A DNA stretch of 64,000 bases from Providencia rettgeri (GCF_023205015.1 NZ_CP096258.1:4278001-4342000); one strand, 5' to 3'; counted from the stretch's first letter, positions 8,785 to 18,248 are shown. A program made the numbers and translations. Notes: generated from the letters alone by a model not told the origin.

Positions 8785-9138
8785 ATGAAAAATTCATTAT
8801 CAAATATTCAAAAATTCGGTGTTCGTTCGCTTACTGCATTATTATTCGTTACCGCTGGCGCATCGATTAATGCCTATGCGAACAATGACCAACAAAATGG
8901 CGTTATTAATTTTTCTGGTGCGGTGGTATTCCCGCCTTGTTTTAATGATATCACTGACAAACACGTCACTTTAAACTGCTTAAATAACCAGTCTGATATG
9001 GTTGCCAACAAAATGAATTTAAATGACGTCAAAAACACACAAGGGTGGAAAGTGATTAATGATGGAAGAGGAGAGTATTCATATAACTGGGTGAATGAAG
9101 AAAAACAACTCGGAATGCTAACCATTAAATATATTTAA
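8785..9138 (+). CDS. Small secreted fimbrial-subunit-like protein
   Basis: 117 residues with a clear Sec signal peptide (MKNSLSNIQKFGVRSLTALL..., cleavage after NAYA). The mature protein begins NNDQQNGVINFSGAVVFPPC, which resembles the start of type 1 pilin subunits (G-x-I-x-F-x-G with the first Cys of the pilin disulfide). A second Cys comes 14 residues later, and a Tyr stands next to last (LTIKYI), also pilin-like. It is much shorter than true pilins (~150-180 aa) and no usher, chaperone or other fimbrial gene is adjacent. Either a truncated orphan pilin or a small pilin-like secreted protein. A GGGA ribosome site precedes the ATG. Confidence 0.6.
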   Translation: MKNSLSNIQKFGVRSLTALLFVTAGASINAYANNDQQNGVINFSGAVVFPPCFNDITDKHVTLNCLNNQSDMVANKMNLNDVKNTQGWKVINDGRGEYSYNWVNEEKQLGMLTIKYI

Positions 9139-9160
9139 AAACAAACGCGTTATGGGGATC

Positions 9161-9179
9161 GGGGTAGTCATGCTACCCC
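9161..9179. terminator. Hairpin between the fimbrial-like gene and argH
   Basis: 7-bp G/C-rich stem GGGGTAG/CTACCCC with a 5-nt loop between convergent genes, followed by a short T-rich tract. Probably terminates transcription from both sides. Confidence 0.6.
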
Positions 9180-9201
9180 CCATTTTATCTTCTACGGACA
9201 A

Positions 9202-10578
9202 TCACAGCCCTAATCGAGTTTTTGCTTCCACAATGGCTTTTGCCACTTGCTTCTGAGAAACCCCACCTTTTGCTAATCGTTTATCTAAACAAGACTGCAG
9301 CGATAAAATTTCATAAACATCCAATTGAATAGTATCACTGAATTTTTGCAATTCACTGAGTGCCATTTCCTCTAAAGCTTTACCTTGCCCAATTGCGGCG
9401 ACAACGGCTTCACCCACAATATGATGCGCTTCACGGAATGGGACACCTTTAGCAACGAGGTAATCAGCGAGTTCGGTTGCATTCGCATAACCTTGTTTTG
9501 CTGCATCTTCACAACGACTACGACGAATTTGAATACCATCAAGAACCAACGCAGCCATGTGCATGCAATCTAACCAAGTATCGAGTGCATCAAATAACCC
9601 TTCTTTGTCTTCTTGCATATCTTTGTTGTAAGCAAGAGGAAGTCCTTTTAGCGTCATCATCATACCTGTCAGTGCACCTTGGACACGCCCACATTTTCCG
9701 CGGATCAATTCCAATGCATCAGGGTTTTTCTTTTGTGGCATTAATGATGAACCGGATGTTACTTTGTCTGATAATTCGACAAAACCCGCTTCGCCACTAT
9801 TAAAGAAAATTAAATCTTCCGCAAAACGAGATAAATGAACCATACCGATACTTGCGTTTGATAATAATTCAAGAACATGGTCTCTGTCTGAAACTGTATC
9901 CAAGCTATTGCGCGTTGCCGAAGCGAAACCTAACCAAGATGCGAGCTGTTCGCGGTCAATATCGTAAGCTGTACCTGCCAGCGCGCCACACCCTAATGGA
10001 CTGACATCCAACCGTTTTAATGTATCTTGTAAACGACTTTCATCCCGCGCTAACATTTCGCTGTAGGCTAAACACCAGTGTGCAAACGTCACCGGCTGTG
10101 CGCGCTGCAAATGGGTATAACCTGGCATCACCGCGTCTTGGTTAGTTTCTGCGGTAATGACCAACGCTTTTTGTAATTCTGTCACCGCTTCAAGTAATAA
10201 TGCGACTTGGTCTTTACACCACAATTTTAAATCTGTCGCCACTTGGTCGTTACGGCTGCGGCCAGTATGCAGTTTTTTGCCTAAATCACCCACTTTATCA
10301 ATCAGTTTGCCTTCCACCCAACTGTGAATATCTTCCGCATCACTTTGCAGGATCATTTCAGGGTTATCTTGTACTTCTTTCAGTAAGATATTGAGCGCTT
10401 GTTCTAAAGTTTGTTGTTCGCTATCAGACAATACACCCACTGTGACCAGTGATTTTGACCATGCGACTGAGCCGATAATATCTTGCTGCGCTAAGCGATA
10501 ATCGAAACGTAATGAATCATTAAATTGTTTGAACCGTTGATCCGCTTGTTGACTAAAACGCCCACCCCAAAGTGCCAT
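9202..10578 (-). CDS. argH: Argininosuccinate lyase ArgH
   Basis: Last enzyme of arginine synthesis: argininosuccinate to arginine and fumarate. The 458 residues (E. coli 457) begin MALWGGRFSQQADQRF and contain HTGRSRNDQVATDLKLW, PGYTHLQRAQPVTFAHW and the superfamily signature GSSLMPQKKNPDALELIRGK with the catalytic Ser loop. It is the distal gene of the leftward argCBGH unit, separated from argG by 78 bp that include a G/C-rich hairpin. Confidence 0.97.
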   Translation of the reverse strand: MALWGGRFSQQADQRFKQFNDSLRFDYRLAQQDIIGSVAWSKSLVTVGVLSDSEQQTLEQALNILLKEVQDNPEMILQSDAEDIHSWVEGKLIDKVGDLGKKLHTGRSRNDQVATDLKLWCKDQVALLLEAVTELQKALVITAETNQDAVMPGYTHLQRAQPVTFAHWCLAYSEMLARDESRLQDTLKRLDVSPLGCGALAGTAYDIDREQLASWLGFASATRNSLDTVSDRDHVLELLSNASIGMVHLSRFAEDLIFFNSGEAGFVELSDKVTSGSSLMPQKKNPDALELIRGKCGRVQGALTGMMMTLKGLPLAYNKDMQEDKEGLFDALDTWLDCMHMAALVLDGIQIRRSRCEDAAKQGYANATELADYLVAKGVPFREAHHIVGEAVVAAIGQGKALEEMALSELQKFSDTIQLDVYEILSLQSCLDKRLAKGGVSQKQVAKAIVEAKTRLGL

Positions 10579-10616
10579 AACTAATCCCTACCTGATTGAT
10601 AAAATAAGTTTTTAAC

Positions 10617-10641
10617 CCCGGCAGCGGCCTTGGCTGCCGGG
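10617..10641. repeat. G/C-rich hairpin between argG and argH
   Basis: CCCGGCAGC/GCTGCCGGG, a 9-bp perfect stem with a 7-nt loop, inside the arg operon. There is no U-run, so it is more likely an RNA-stabilising or partly attenuating intercistronic hairpin than a full terminator. Confidence 0.6.
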
Positions 10642-10656
10642 AGACTACTATTTGAT

Positions 10657-11877
10657 TTATTTCGCTTTGTTTTGTTCTTTCAGCGCACGGATACGTGAAG
10701 AAAGTGAATAAAGACGAATAAACCCACCAGCATGACTGTGGTCATAAACTTCATCTTCACCAAACGTCGCAAATTCTTCTGAATACAGGCTCTTATCTGC
10801 TTTTTTCTGGATTGCAGTTACTTGCCCTTTATATAATTTCAGAACAACTTCACCTGTCACATCTTGCGCTAATGATTCAGCAGCAGCTTGCAGTGATTGA
10901 CGTAATGGGGCAAACCAACGGCCATCATAAACCACATATGACATTTCTAAGCCGAGTTGCTCACGCCATTTGTAGCTGTCACGGTCAAGCACCAGTTGTT
11001 CAATACCACGCAGTGCCGCCATCATGATGGTGCCTCCCGGGGTTTCATAGCAACCACGAGATTTCATCCCCACTAAACGGTTTTCAACGATATCGATACG
11101 GCCTACTCCGTGTTTTGCACCTAAGGTGTTTAATGTTTCTAAACAACCGAGTGGAGACAATGCTTGGCCATTTACCGAAACAACTTCGCCATGTTTGACA
11201 CCAACAGTCACTAATTCAGCTTCATCTGGTGCATCTTGCGGGTCGACAGTCCATACCCAGCAATCTTGATTCGCCGCATTCCATGTGCTTTCTAAAACGC
11301 CACCTTCAGTAGAAATGTGCCATGCGTTTTCATCACGGCTATAGATTTTTTCAAGACTAGCTGTTGTTGGAATATTACGCTCTTTCAGATAATCGAGCAG
11401 CGCTTCACGGGAACGTAAATCCCACTCACGCCACGGTGCCACCACTTGTAACTGTGGAGCTAGAGCCGTATAAGTGCTTTCGAAACGGACTTGGTCATTC
11501 CCTTTACCCGTTGCACCATGAGCAACAGCATCCGCGCCCACTTTCAGTGCAATTTCTACTTGTGCTTTCGCGATGATAGGGCGAGCCATTGACGTACCTA
11601 ATAAATAGCTACCTTCATATAATGCCCCCGTTTTTAATACAGGGTAGATATACTCTTTGATGAACTCTTCACGTAAATCAACTACATAGCATTCAGATGC
11701 ACCTGATTGCAGAGCTTTTTTCTCTACGCCCACTAAGTCTTCACGATCTTGCCCTACATCCGCAACGAAGGCTACGACTTCGCAATCATCATAGTTTTCT
11801 TTTAGCCATGGAATAATTGCTGATGTATCCAGACCGCCTGAATATGCTAATACAATCTTTTTAATGCCCTTTTTCAT
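10657..11877 (-). CDS. argG: Argininosuccinate synthase ArgG
   Basis: ATP-dependent condensation of citrulline and aspartate to argininosuccinate. The 406 residues show the PP-loop AYSGGLDTSAIIPWL, HGATGKGNDQVRFE and EGSYLLGTSMARPIIAK. The ~400-residue length is that of the common bacterial type, unlike the longer divergent E. coli enzyme, whose gene lies elsewhere on that chromosome. Here argG sits inside the arg cluster between argB (44-bp gap) and argH, as in Vibrio and several Morganellaceae. Confidence 0.96.
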   Translation of the reverse strand: MKKGIKKIVLAYSGGLDTSAIIPWLKENYDDCEVVAFVADVGQDREDLVGVEKKALQSGASECYVVDLREEFIKEYIYPVLKTGALYEGSYLLGTSMARPIIAKAQVEIALKVGADAVAHGATGKGNDQVRFESTYTALAPQLQVVAPWREWDLRSREALLDYLKERNIPTTASLEKIYSRDENAWHISTEGGVLESTWNAANQDCWVWTVDPQDAPDEAELVTVGVKHGEVVSVNGQALSPLGCLETLNTLGAKHGVGRIDIVENRLVGMKSRGCYETPGGTIMMAALRGIEQLVLDRDSYKWREQLGLEMSYVVYDGRWFAPLRQSLQAAAESLAQDVTGEVVLKLYKGQVTAIQKKADKSLYSEEFATFGEDEVYDHSHAGGFIRLYSLSSRIRALKEQNKAK

Positions 11878-11921
11878 AACGTACCTATCCGCTCAATTAA
11901 TATGGTTATTCCATGGCTCAT

Positions 11922-12698
11922 TTATGATGCCAAGATCCGAGTTCCAATCGCTGTTCCATTGAACAGCTCGGGAAGTTGTTCTGCATGACGCCAGCTTGCA
12001 ATATCAACAGAACGTTGCAAAGCCGCCGCCGCGTCTAATGCCGCATTGACCTTCACAATCATTCCATCAGTAATAATTCCCTGCTCAATGAGCATTTGCG
12101 CTTTTTGTGTCGTCATTTCGTCAATTTTTTGACCTTTACCATCCAAAATACCGCTTACATCCGACAGTAAAACGAGATCTGCGTTTAATGCTTGGGCGAT
12201 AGCGGTTGCGGCTTGATCCGCATTTACGTTCATCAGCTCACCGCCAGAGGTGATACCAATAGAGCTGATAATGGGTAAATAACCCGCCCCCAACAATAAT
12301 TTCAATAACTTCGAATCGCCTGGTTTAGCATTACCGACATGGCCTAATTCTTCATTTAATTGTGTCACTGTGGCACTTTGACCATCACCGAGAGAAAGCC
12401 CTACAGCCGGAAGTTGATACTTTGTTGCCCATGCCAATAATGTTTTATTCGCCGTACCTGCTAATGCCCCTGTAATGATATCGATTTGGTCTGCAGGTGT
12501 GACTCGTAACCCCTGCTTTTTAACGACAGGTAATTGCAGTTTTTGCATCAATTCATCAACTAAACAGCCACCGCCATGCACAATCACCAACTCACGTTGA
12601 TGGGCTTGGCGATAGGTTTGGATTGCTGTAAACAATTTTTCCAGCGCTTCAACGCTATCAAGTAACACACCGCCCAGTTTAATGACTAAGGGTTGCAT
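11922..12698 (-). CDS. argB: N-acetylglutamate kinase ArgB
   Basis: Phosphorylates N-acetylglutamate, the second step of arginine synthesis. 258 residues, the same as E. coli. N-terminal substrate/ATP motif KLGGVLLDS and the glycine-rich VIVHGGG segment are present, as are NVNADQAATAIAQAL and the C-terminal ITDGMIVKVNAALDAA. It follows argC after 12 bp, so the two are translated from one message under the ARG boxes upstream of argC. Confidence 0.96.
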   Translation of the reverse strand: MQPLVIKLGGVLLDSVEALEKLFTAIQTYRQAHQRELVIVHGGGCLVDELMQKLQLPVVKKQGLRVTPADQIDIITGALAGTANKTLLAWATKYQLPAVGLSLGDGQSATVTQLNEELGHVGNAKPGDSKLLKLLLGAGYLPIISSIGITSGGELMNVNADQAATAIAQALNADLVLLSDVSGILDGKGQKIDEMTTQKAQMLIEQGIITDGMIVKVNAALDAAAALQRSVDIASWRHAEQLPELFNGTAIGTRILAS

Positions 12699-12710
12699 GG
12701 GTTGTCCTTA

Positions 12711-13715
12711 TTAAAGTAATGACTGAGTTTCATTAAAACCAAAACGAATATTCATGCACTGAACGGCTTGTGCTGCCGCACCTTTGAGTAGGTTATCTTC
12801 TGTACCGACTAAAATCAGGTGTTCACCATTCAATACATAGCCAATATCACAAAACGGTGTCCCTACTACCGATTTCAATGCAGGAACACCTTTTTCATAT
12901 AGCCGCACTAACGGTTTATTTTGATAGGCATCGTTAAACGTTTGTGTGATTTTTTCTGCCGTCACACCCGTTTTTACTTTGCATGTAATCGTGGCAAGAA
13001 TGCCCCGAGAGAAATTGCCTAAATGGGGAGTAAAAATAACCTCTCGACCTAAATGAGTCGCAATTTCTGGCTGATGGCGATGAGTAAAGATGCCATAAGG
13101 CTGCAAACTCACTTCACAAAAGCTGTTGGTCATCGAGGCTTTACGGCCTGCACCGGAAACACCGCTGGTGGCATTAATCACTGGCCACATCGCTTCATCC
13201 AGTAAATCTGCTTCAATCAGTGGTTTAAGGGCTAATTGGGAAACCGTTGGGTAACACCCTGGAACCGCAATCAACTGCGCTTGACGAATTTTATCGGCCT
13301 GCCATTCCGCTAAACCGTAAACTGCTTGCATTAGCCATTCAGTATTTGTATGTTCAAAGCCATAGTATTGCGTATAGAAGGCGGGATCTTGAACACGATA
13401 CGCACCCGATAAATCGAACACAATACACCCTGCCTTGAGAAACTGAGGCGCGATGTCGTGGCTCACTTCATGTGCTGTGGCGAGAAAGACAACATCAATT
13501 CCTTTTGCCGCTTCTGCCACATCTGTTAATGGCAGGACAGGAAGGTCAATGATACCTTTATACTGAGGATGTAAATCAGAAAAACGTTTATTTGCATCGG
13601 CACTTTGCTTCGATACCATCAGCCCTTGAAGATTAACTTCAGGATGGCGTTGCAAATAAGCGGCCAATTCTGCTCCAGTATAGCCACTGGCCCCGATAAT
13701 GAGTGTGTTCAACAT
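12711..13715 (-). CDS. argC: N-acetyl-gamma-glutamyl-phosphate reductase ArgC
   Basis: NADPH-dependent reduction of N-acetylglutamyl phosphate to the semialdehyde. 334 residues as in E. coli. Rossmann start LIIGASGYTGAELAAYLQRHPE; active-site cysteine in VPGCYPTVSQLALKPL; conserved HRHQPEIATHLG. First gene of the leftward arg unit; its promoter shares the ARG-box region with divergent argE. Confidence 0.97.
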   Translation of the reverse strand: MLNTLIIGASGYTGAELAAYLQRHPEVNLQGLMVSKQSADANKRFSDLHPQYKGIIDLPVLPLTDVAEAAKGIDVVFLATAHEVSHDIAPQFLKAGCIVFDLSGAYRVQDPAFYTQYYGFEHTNTEWLMQAVYGLAEWQADKIRQAQLIAVPGCYPTVSQLALKPLIEADLLDEAMWPVINATSGVSGAGRKASMTNSFCEVSLQPYGIFTHRHQPEIATHLGREVIFTPHLGNFSRGILATITCKVKTGVTAEKITQTFNDAYQNKPLVRLYEKGVPALKSVVGTPFCDIGYVLNGEHLILVGTEDNLLKGAAAQAVQCMNIRFGFNETQSLL

Positions 13716-13752
13716 ATGCTTTCTACCTTGTACTCGTGACCCAAACAGTTTA

Positions 13753-13792
13753 ATGTGTATTTTTATTCAAATAAAGTGCATGAATATTGATA
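13753..13792. promoter_or_regulatory. Paired ARG boxes (ArgR operator) between argC and argE
   Basis: Two adjacent 18-19-bp imperfect palindromes: box 1 at 13753-13770 (ATGTGTATTTTTATTCAA) and box 2 at 13774-13792 (AAGTGCATGAATATTGATA), separated by 3 bp. This is the spacing required by the ArgR hexamer, and the sequence is nearly the same as the E. coli argE/argCBH operator read in the same orientation. Binding with arginine should repress both divergent units. Confidence 0.9.
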
Positions 13793-13817
13793 CTATTATG
13801 GATAAAGGCTGTCAACA

Positions 13818-14972
13818 GTGAATATTAAATTACCTGCATTTATTGAGATTTATCGTCAATTAATTGCCATTCCGTCGATTAGTGCGACTGATTCTCATTT
13901 GGACCAGAGCAATAAAGCCCTTGTTGAACTTCTCGGTGGGTGGCTAGAAACGTTAGGTTTTTCGGTCAACATTCAACCTGTGCCGGAAACACGTGATAAA
14001 TATAATTTGCTTGCTTCCATTGGCGAAGGAAATGGTGGGCTGATGCTATGCGGTCATACTGACACCGTCCCCTTTGATGATGGACGTTGGAGCAAAAACC
14101 CGTTTGAACTGACAGAGCATGACGGTAAGTTATATGGGCTCGGAACCGCAGACATGAAAGGCTTTTTTGCTTTTATTGTTGATGCGTTACGCGATATGGA
14201 TTTAACGCAGCTCAAACGCCCACTGCATATATTAGCCACAGCAGATGAAGAAACATCGATGGCTGGTGCGCGTTATTTTGCAGCCAGTACAGCATTAAGA
14301 CCAGATTTTGCCATTATTGGCGAACCAACATCGTTGCAACCGATCCGCGCACACAAAGGGCATTTATCAAATGCTATCCGCATTACCGGGCAATCAGGTC
14401 ATTCCAGTGATCCTGAGCGGGGTGTCAATGCGATTGAATTAATGCATGAATCAATTTCTCATTTAATGACACTGAGAAATACATTGAAAGAACGATTTAA
14501 CAACCCTGCATTTGTCATTCCCTACCCGACGATGAACTTTGGTCATATTCATGGTGGTGATGCTGCTAACCGAATTTGTGGTTGTTGTGAATTACATATG
14601 GATATTCGCCCGCTGCCGGGGCTAACTTTGCAAGACTTAGATGAACTACTTAATGAAGCTCTTGAGCCGGTTAGTGCCCGTTGGCCGGGGCGCTTGACGG
14701 TTGAATCCATGCATCCGCCGATCCCTGGCTATGAATGCCCAACAGACCACAAGATGGTTGCAGTCATTGAGCAATTGTTAGGGCAAAAAGCGGATACTGT
14801 GAATTACTGTACTGAAGCACCGTTTATCCAAGAGCTCTGCCCAACGTTGGTTCTTGGCCCTGGTTCTATTGAGCAAGCACATCAACCGGATGAATTCATT
14901 GATATGCGCTTTATTGAGCCTACTCGCCAATTAATTAGCCAAATGATTGAGCACTTCTGTTTTACTGAGTAA
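13818..14972 (+). CDS. argE: Acetylornithine deacetylase ArgE
   Basis: Zinc/cobalt M20-family hydrolase that releases ornithine from N-acetylornithine. 384 residues (E. coli 383) starting at a GTG, with AAGG about nine bases upstream. Metal-binding motifs are visible in order: LMLCGHTDTVPFDDG (His, Asp), GLGTADMKGFFA (bridging Asp), ATADEETSMAGA (Glu pair), IGEPTSLQPIRAHKG and the late His in GSIEQAHQPDEF. Divergent from argC across the ARG boxes; a strong terminator follows. Confidence 0.97.
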   Translation: MNIKLPAFIEIYRQLIAIPSISATDSHLDQSNKALVELLGGWLETLGFSVNIQPVPETRDKYNLLASIGEGNGGLMLCGHTDTVPFDDGRWSKNPFELTEHDGKLYGLGTADMKGFFAFIVDALRDMDLTQLKRPLHILATADEETSMAGARYFAASTALRPDFAIIGEPTSLQPIRAHKGHLSNAIRITGQSGHSSDPERGVNAIELMHESISHLMTLRNTLKERFNNPAFVIPYPTMNFGHIHGGDAANRICGCCELHMDIRPLPGLTLQDLDELLNEALEPVSARWPGRLTVESMHPPIPGYECPTDHKMVAVIEQLLGQKADTVNYCTEAPFIQELCPTLVLGPGSIEQAHQPDEFIDMRFIEPTRQLISQMIEHFCFTE

Positions 14973-14993
14973 CTCGATCTTTTTCCTATTAAA

Positions 14994-15024
14994 AACGCGG
15001 CACTAAATTAGAGCCGCGTTTTTT
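14994..15024 (+). terminator. Intrinsic terminator after argE
   Basis: 8-bp stem AACGCGGC/GCCGCGTT with an 11-nt loop, followed by TTTT directly after the stem. Lies 22 bp past the argE stop. Confidence 0.85.
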
Positions 15025-15119
15025 GTCATGAATTATTTTCCTGTTCCCTTTGAAAAAATCTCAGCGTCATAATTTCATTTAAGTATTGACTATTGATGCC
15101 GTTCTGGTAATTTTATTTT

Positions 15120-15143
15120 AGACGTCTAAACGTATAGACGCAC
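15120..15143. promoter_or_regulatory. MetJ operator (three tandem met boxes) upstream of metF
   Basis: Three contiguous 8-mers: AGACGTCT (perfect consensus), AAACGTAT and AGACGCAC, located ~58 bp before the metF start. MetJ dimers with S-adenosylmethionine bind such tandem boxes cooperatively and repress; metJ itself lies ~12 kb away in this window. Confidence 0.9.
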
Positions 15144-15200
15144 AAATGGATATAATAACGTACAAAAATAGTTAGTCTGCAAATTGCGAGGTTACAGGGT

Positions 15201-16085
15201 ATGAGTTTTTTTCACGCGAATCAGCGCGAAGCGCTAAATCAAAATTTAGCTGAGTTAGACGGCCAAATTAATGTTTCATTTGAATTTTTCCCACCTCGCA
15301 GTGAAGAGATGGAGCAGACACTGTGGAAATCCATCGATCGACTCAAAAACCTGAAACCTAAATTTGTCTCTGTGACTTATGGTGCGAATTCCGGCGAACG
15401 CGACAGAACACACAGCATCATCAAAGATATTAAAGATAAAACCGGTTTGATTGCAGCTCCTCACCTAACTTGTATTGATGCAAGCCCTGATGAACTAAAG
15501 GCGATTGCTCGTGACTACTGGAATAATGGTATTCGCCATATTGTGGCACTGCGGGGTGATTTACCTGACAACAGCCGTAAACCGGATATGTATGCGGTTG
15601 ATTTAGTTGAGCTATTAAAAGGCGAAGCGGATTTTGATATTTCTGTCGCAGCCTACCCTGAAGTTCACCCCGAAGCCAAAAGTGCGCAAGCTGATTTAAT
15701 TAGTTTAAAAAAGAAGATTGATGCGGGCGCTAACCGTGCAATTACTCAATTTTTCTTTGATGTTGAAAGCTATTTACGTTTTCGTGACCGCTGTGTTGCG
15801 ACTGGTATTGATGTGGAAATTGTACCGGGGATCTTACCAGTTTCTAACTTTCGTCAACTTGAGCGCTTCGCCAAACTCACTAATGTGCGCATTCCGGCAT
15901 GGATGAGTAAAATGTATGAAGGGCTAGATAACGACCCTGAAAGCCGCAACCTTGTCGGGGCCTCTATTGCCATGGACATGGTTAAAATTCTTAGCCGTGA
16001 AGGCGTAAAAGATTTCCACTTTTATACATTGAACCGTTCTGAGCTCACCTATGCTATCTGCCATACTTTAGGCGTTAGGCCTTAA
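15201..16085 (+). CDS. metF: 5,10-Methylenetetrahydrofolate reductase MetF
   Basis: FAD enzyme that makes 5-methyl-THF, the methyl donor for methionine synthase. 294 residues (E. coli 296). Visible: FEFFPPRSEEMEQTLW at the start with the catalytic Glu of FEFFPP, SVTYGANSGERDRT, HLTCIDAS, IVALRGDLP, AAYPEVHPEA and TQFFFD, all typical FAD/folate barrel segments. MetJ boxes lie upstream. In E. coli metF follows metL; here it is next to argE, so the met cluster has been rearranged. Confidence 0.97.
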   Translation: MSFFHANQREALNQNLAELDGQINVSFEFFPPRSEEMEQTLWKSIDRLKNLKPKFVSVTYGANSGERDRTHSIIKDIKDKTGLIAAPHLTCIDASPDELKAIARDYWNNGIRHIVALRGDLPDNSRKPDMYAVDLVELLKGEADFDISVAAYPEVHPEAKSAQADLISLKKKIDAGANRAITQFFFDVESYLRFRDRCVATGIDVEIVPGILPVSNFRQLERFAKLTNVRIPAWMSKMYEGLDNDPESRNLVGASIAMDMVKILSREGVKDFHFYTLNRSELTYAICHTLGVRP

Positions 16086-16790
16086 TTTAACAGGATGGGG
16101 CATACTTTTGTCCCATCTCCCGGCTATTTTTTCTATATTTATAAATATCCGCCATTTTTCCAGACATAGAAAATATCCATTAACTGAAATTGACTATTCT
16201 CTTTTTTACAAAAGAAACCTTGTCTATATGGAAAATATCTCGATGTAATATAAAAATTAATGATACTCCTGAATTTTATTTCCACAATATAACTCATGTT
16301 ATTATCTTTTATATTTTAAAATCGACACTTATGTAGTAAACACATTTAATAGCTAATGATATAAATTATTTTTGAATACAAGAGAAATAAAAATTAAATT
16401 TTAAGCATAATATTTAACATTAATGAAATATTATATTCCCATAAGTATTTATTTATTACCCAATAATTTACACCCAACAATCATCAAATTAAAACTCCTA
16501 AAAAACCAAATTAACAGAAATAAAAACCACATATATGTGATAGTTTAGTTAAATACTGCTATTTTTGACATCTAACTGAAAACAAAAGCCACTGTCGATA
16601 ATATTATCTACAACCAAAATGATGACAAACCACCATTCACTCCGTTATTACTTTCTAATTTTGACAATTTTAATTGAATTATCTTTTTTATTTAATCCCT
16701 TTTGAATTTATAAAAAAGTCAGCGTATATTTAATATTGAGCTCAAGATTAATAGTATTTAATTACCACATGGTCATTGAGGAATTAAAAC
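16086..16790. other. AT-rich intergenic region between metF and gadB
   Basis: About 700 bp without a plausible gene on either strand. A weak hairpin (GATGGG/CCCATC near 16094-16117) with a downstream T-run may end metF. The rest is very AT-rich with A/T tracts, a composition often associated with H-NS binding and typical of gad promoters. I see no recognisable GadE or other named box. Confidence 0.5.
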
Positions 16791-18191
16791 ATGAGTAATA
16801 ATGCATTAAATTCAAAATATAATGGAATAGATGATGTCTACGCATCATTAGAATTATCCAAATCATTACCGAAAACCAAATTTCCATTGAAAGAACAAGC
16901 ACCACGTAACGTATTTAGTGCAGTACGCGATGAATTAATGTTAGATGGGAATTCACGCCAAAACTTAGCAACATTCTGCCAGACATGGGTTGATGATGAA
17001 ATTCGCGATTTGATGGACTTATCTATCGATAAAAATATGATAGATAAAGACGAATACCCACAAACCGCTGAAATTGAAAACCGCTGCGTACACATGTTAG
17101 CGGATTTATGGAATTCACCCGATGCAGAAAATACCCTTGGTTGTTCAACCATCGGCTCCTCAGAGGCTGCAATGCTTGGTGGGCTCGCGTTAAAATGGCA
17201 ATGGCGCAAAAAACAAGCTGCTAAAGGGAAACCGACTGATAAACCCAACTTAATTTGTGGCCCTGTTCAAATCTGTTGGCACAAATTTGCCCGTTACTTC
17301 GATGTTGAGCTCAGAGAGATCCCACTGGAAGGCGACCGCCTGATTATGACCCCGGAAGAAGTGCTCAAACGTGTCGATGAAAACACCATTGGTGTCGTGC
17401 CAACGTTAGGAGTGACATTTACCTGCCAATATGAACCTGTCAAAGCCGTACACGATGCGCTCGATAAACTGCAAAAAGAGACTGGTCTGGATATTCCAAT
17501 CCATGTGGATGGTGCGAGTGGCGGGTTCTTAGCCCCATTTTGTGCTCCTGACTTAGAATGGGATTTCCGTTTACCACGGGTAAAATCCATTAATGCGTCA
17601 GGCCATAAATTTGGTTTAGCCCCATTAGGCGCTGGCTGGGTAGTTTGGCGTGAAGCAAAAGATCTTCCAGAAGAATTGATTTTTAATGTGAATTATTTAG
17701 GCGGTAACATGCCAACATTCGCACTGAATTTCTCTCGCCCTGGCGGTCAAATCATTGCTCAATATTATAATTTCTTGAGACTAGGCCGCGAAGGCTATGC
17801 AAAAATCCACAACGCTTGCTATGCAACTGCACAATACCTCAGCCGTGAAATTGAAAAATTAGGGCCATTTGAAATGATTTTTGATGGTAATAGCCAAACG
17901 GGTATCCCTGCACTAGCCTGGAAACTTAAAGAAGGCACAACCACCAGCAAATATTCCCTCTATGATATCGCAGACAAACTGCGTAGCCGTGGCTGGCAAG
18001 TTCCCGCCTATTCAATGCCAGCAAACCGTGAAGATCTTGTTATTCAACGTATTCTAGTACGTCATGGCGTCAGTTTAGATTTAGCCGCATTACTCATTGA
18101 TGACTTCAAACGTACCTTAGAGTATTTCGATAAGCACCCCGTCAATAACCCGCTAACGGAAGAAGAAGGCGGCGGCTTTAATCACAGTTAA
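16791..18191 (+). CDS. gadB: Glutamate decarboxylase (acid resistance)
   Basis: PLP enzyme that converts glutamate to GABA and CO2, consuming a cytoplasmic proton. 466 residues, the same as E. coli GadA/GadB. Shared segments include RQNLATFCQTW, STIGSSEAAMLGG, GPVQICWHKFARY, the HVDGASGGFLAPF aspartate region and INASGHKFGLAPLG with the PLP lysine at about residue 273. The penultimate residue is His (FNHS end), matching His465, which closes the E. coli active site at neutral pH. N-terminal ~40 residues differ from E. coli. Followed by gadC after 112 bp. Confidence 0.95.
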   Translation: MSNNALNSKYNGIDDVYASLELSKSLPKTKFPLKEQAPRNVFSAVRDELMLDGNSRQNLATFCQTWVDDEIRDLMDLSIDKNMIDKDEYPQTAEIENRCVHMLADLWNSPDAENTLGCSTIGSSEAAMLGGLALKWQWRKKQAAKGKPTDKPNLICGPVQICWHKFARYFDVELREIPLEGDRLIMTPEEVLKRVDENTIGVVPTLGVTFTCQYEPVKAVHDALDKLQKETGLDIPIHVDGASGGFLAPFCAPDLEWDFRLPRVKSINASGHKFGLAPLGAGWVVWREAKDLPEELIFNVNYLGGNMPTFALNFSRPGGQIIAQYYNFLRLGREGYAKIHNACYATAQYLSREIEKLGPFEMIFDGNSQTGIPALAWKLKEGTTTSKYSLYDIADKLRSRGWQVPAYSMPANREDLVIQRILVRHGVSLDLAALLIDDFKRTLEYFDKHPVNNPLTEEEGGGFNHS

Positions 18192-18219
18192 TTCTTTTAT
18201 TCATGATTGTGTTGTTAAC

Positions 18220-18248
18220 GAGCCAAAGAGCCTTAGGTTCTTTGGCTC
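18220..18248 (+). other. Long hairpin between gadB and gadC
   Basis: GAGCCAAAGAGCC/GGTTCTTTGGCTC, a 13-bp stem (one G-U) with a 3-nt loop and no U-run after it. Its position after the gadB stop and before the gadC ribosome site suggests it shields gadB mRNA or lowers gadC expression; this role is inferred. Confidence 0.65.
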
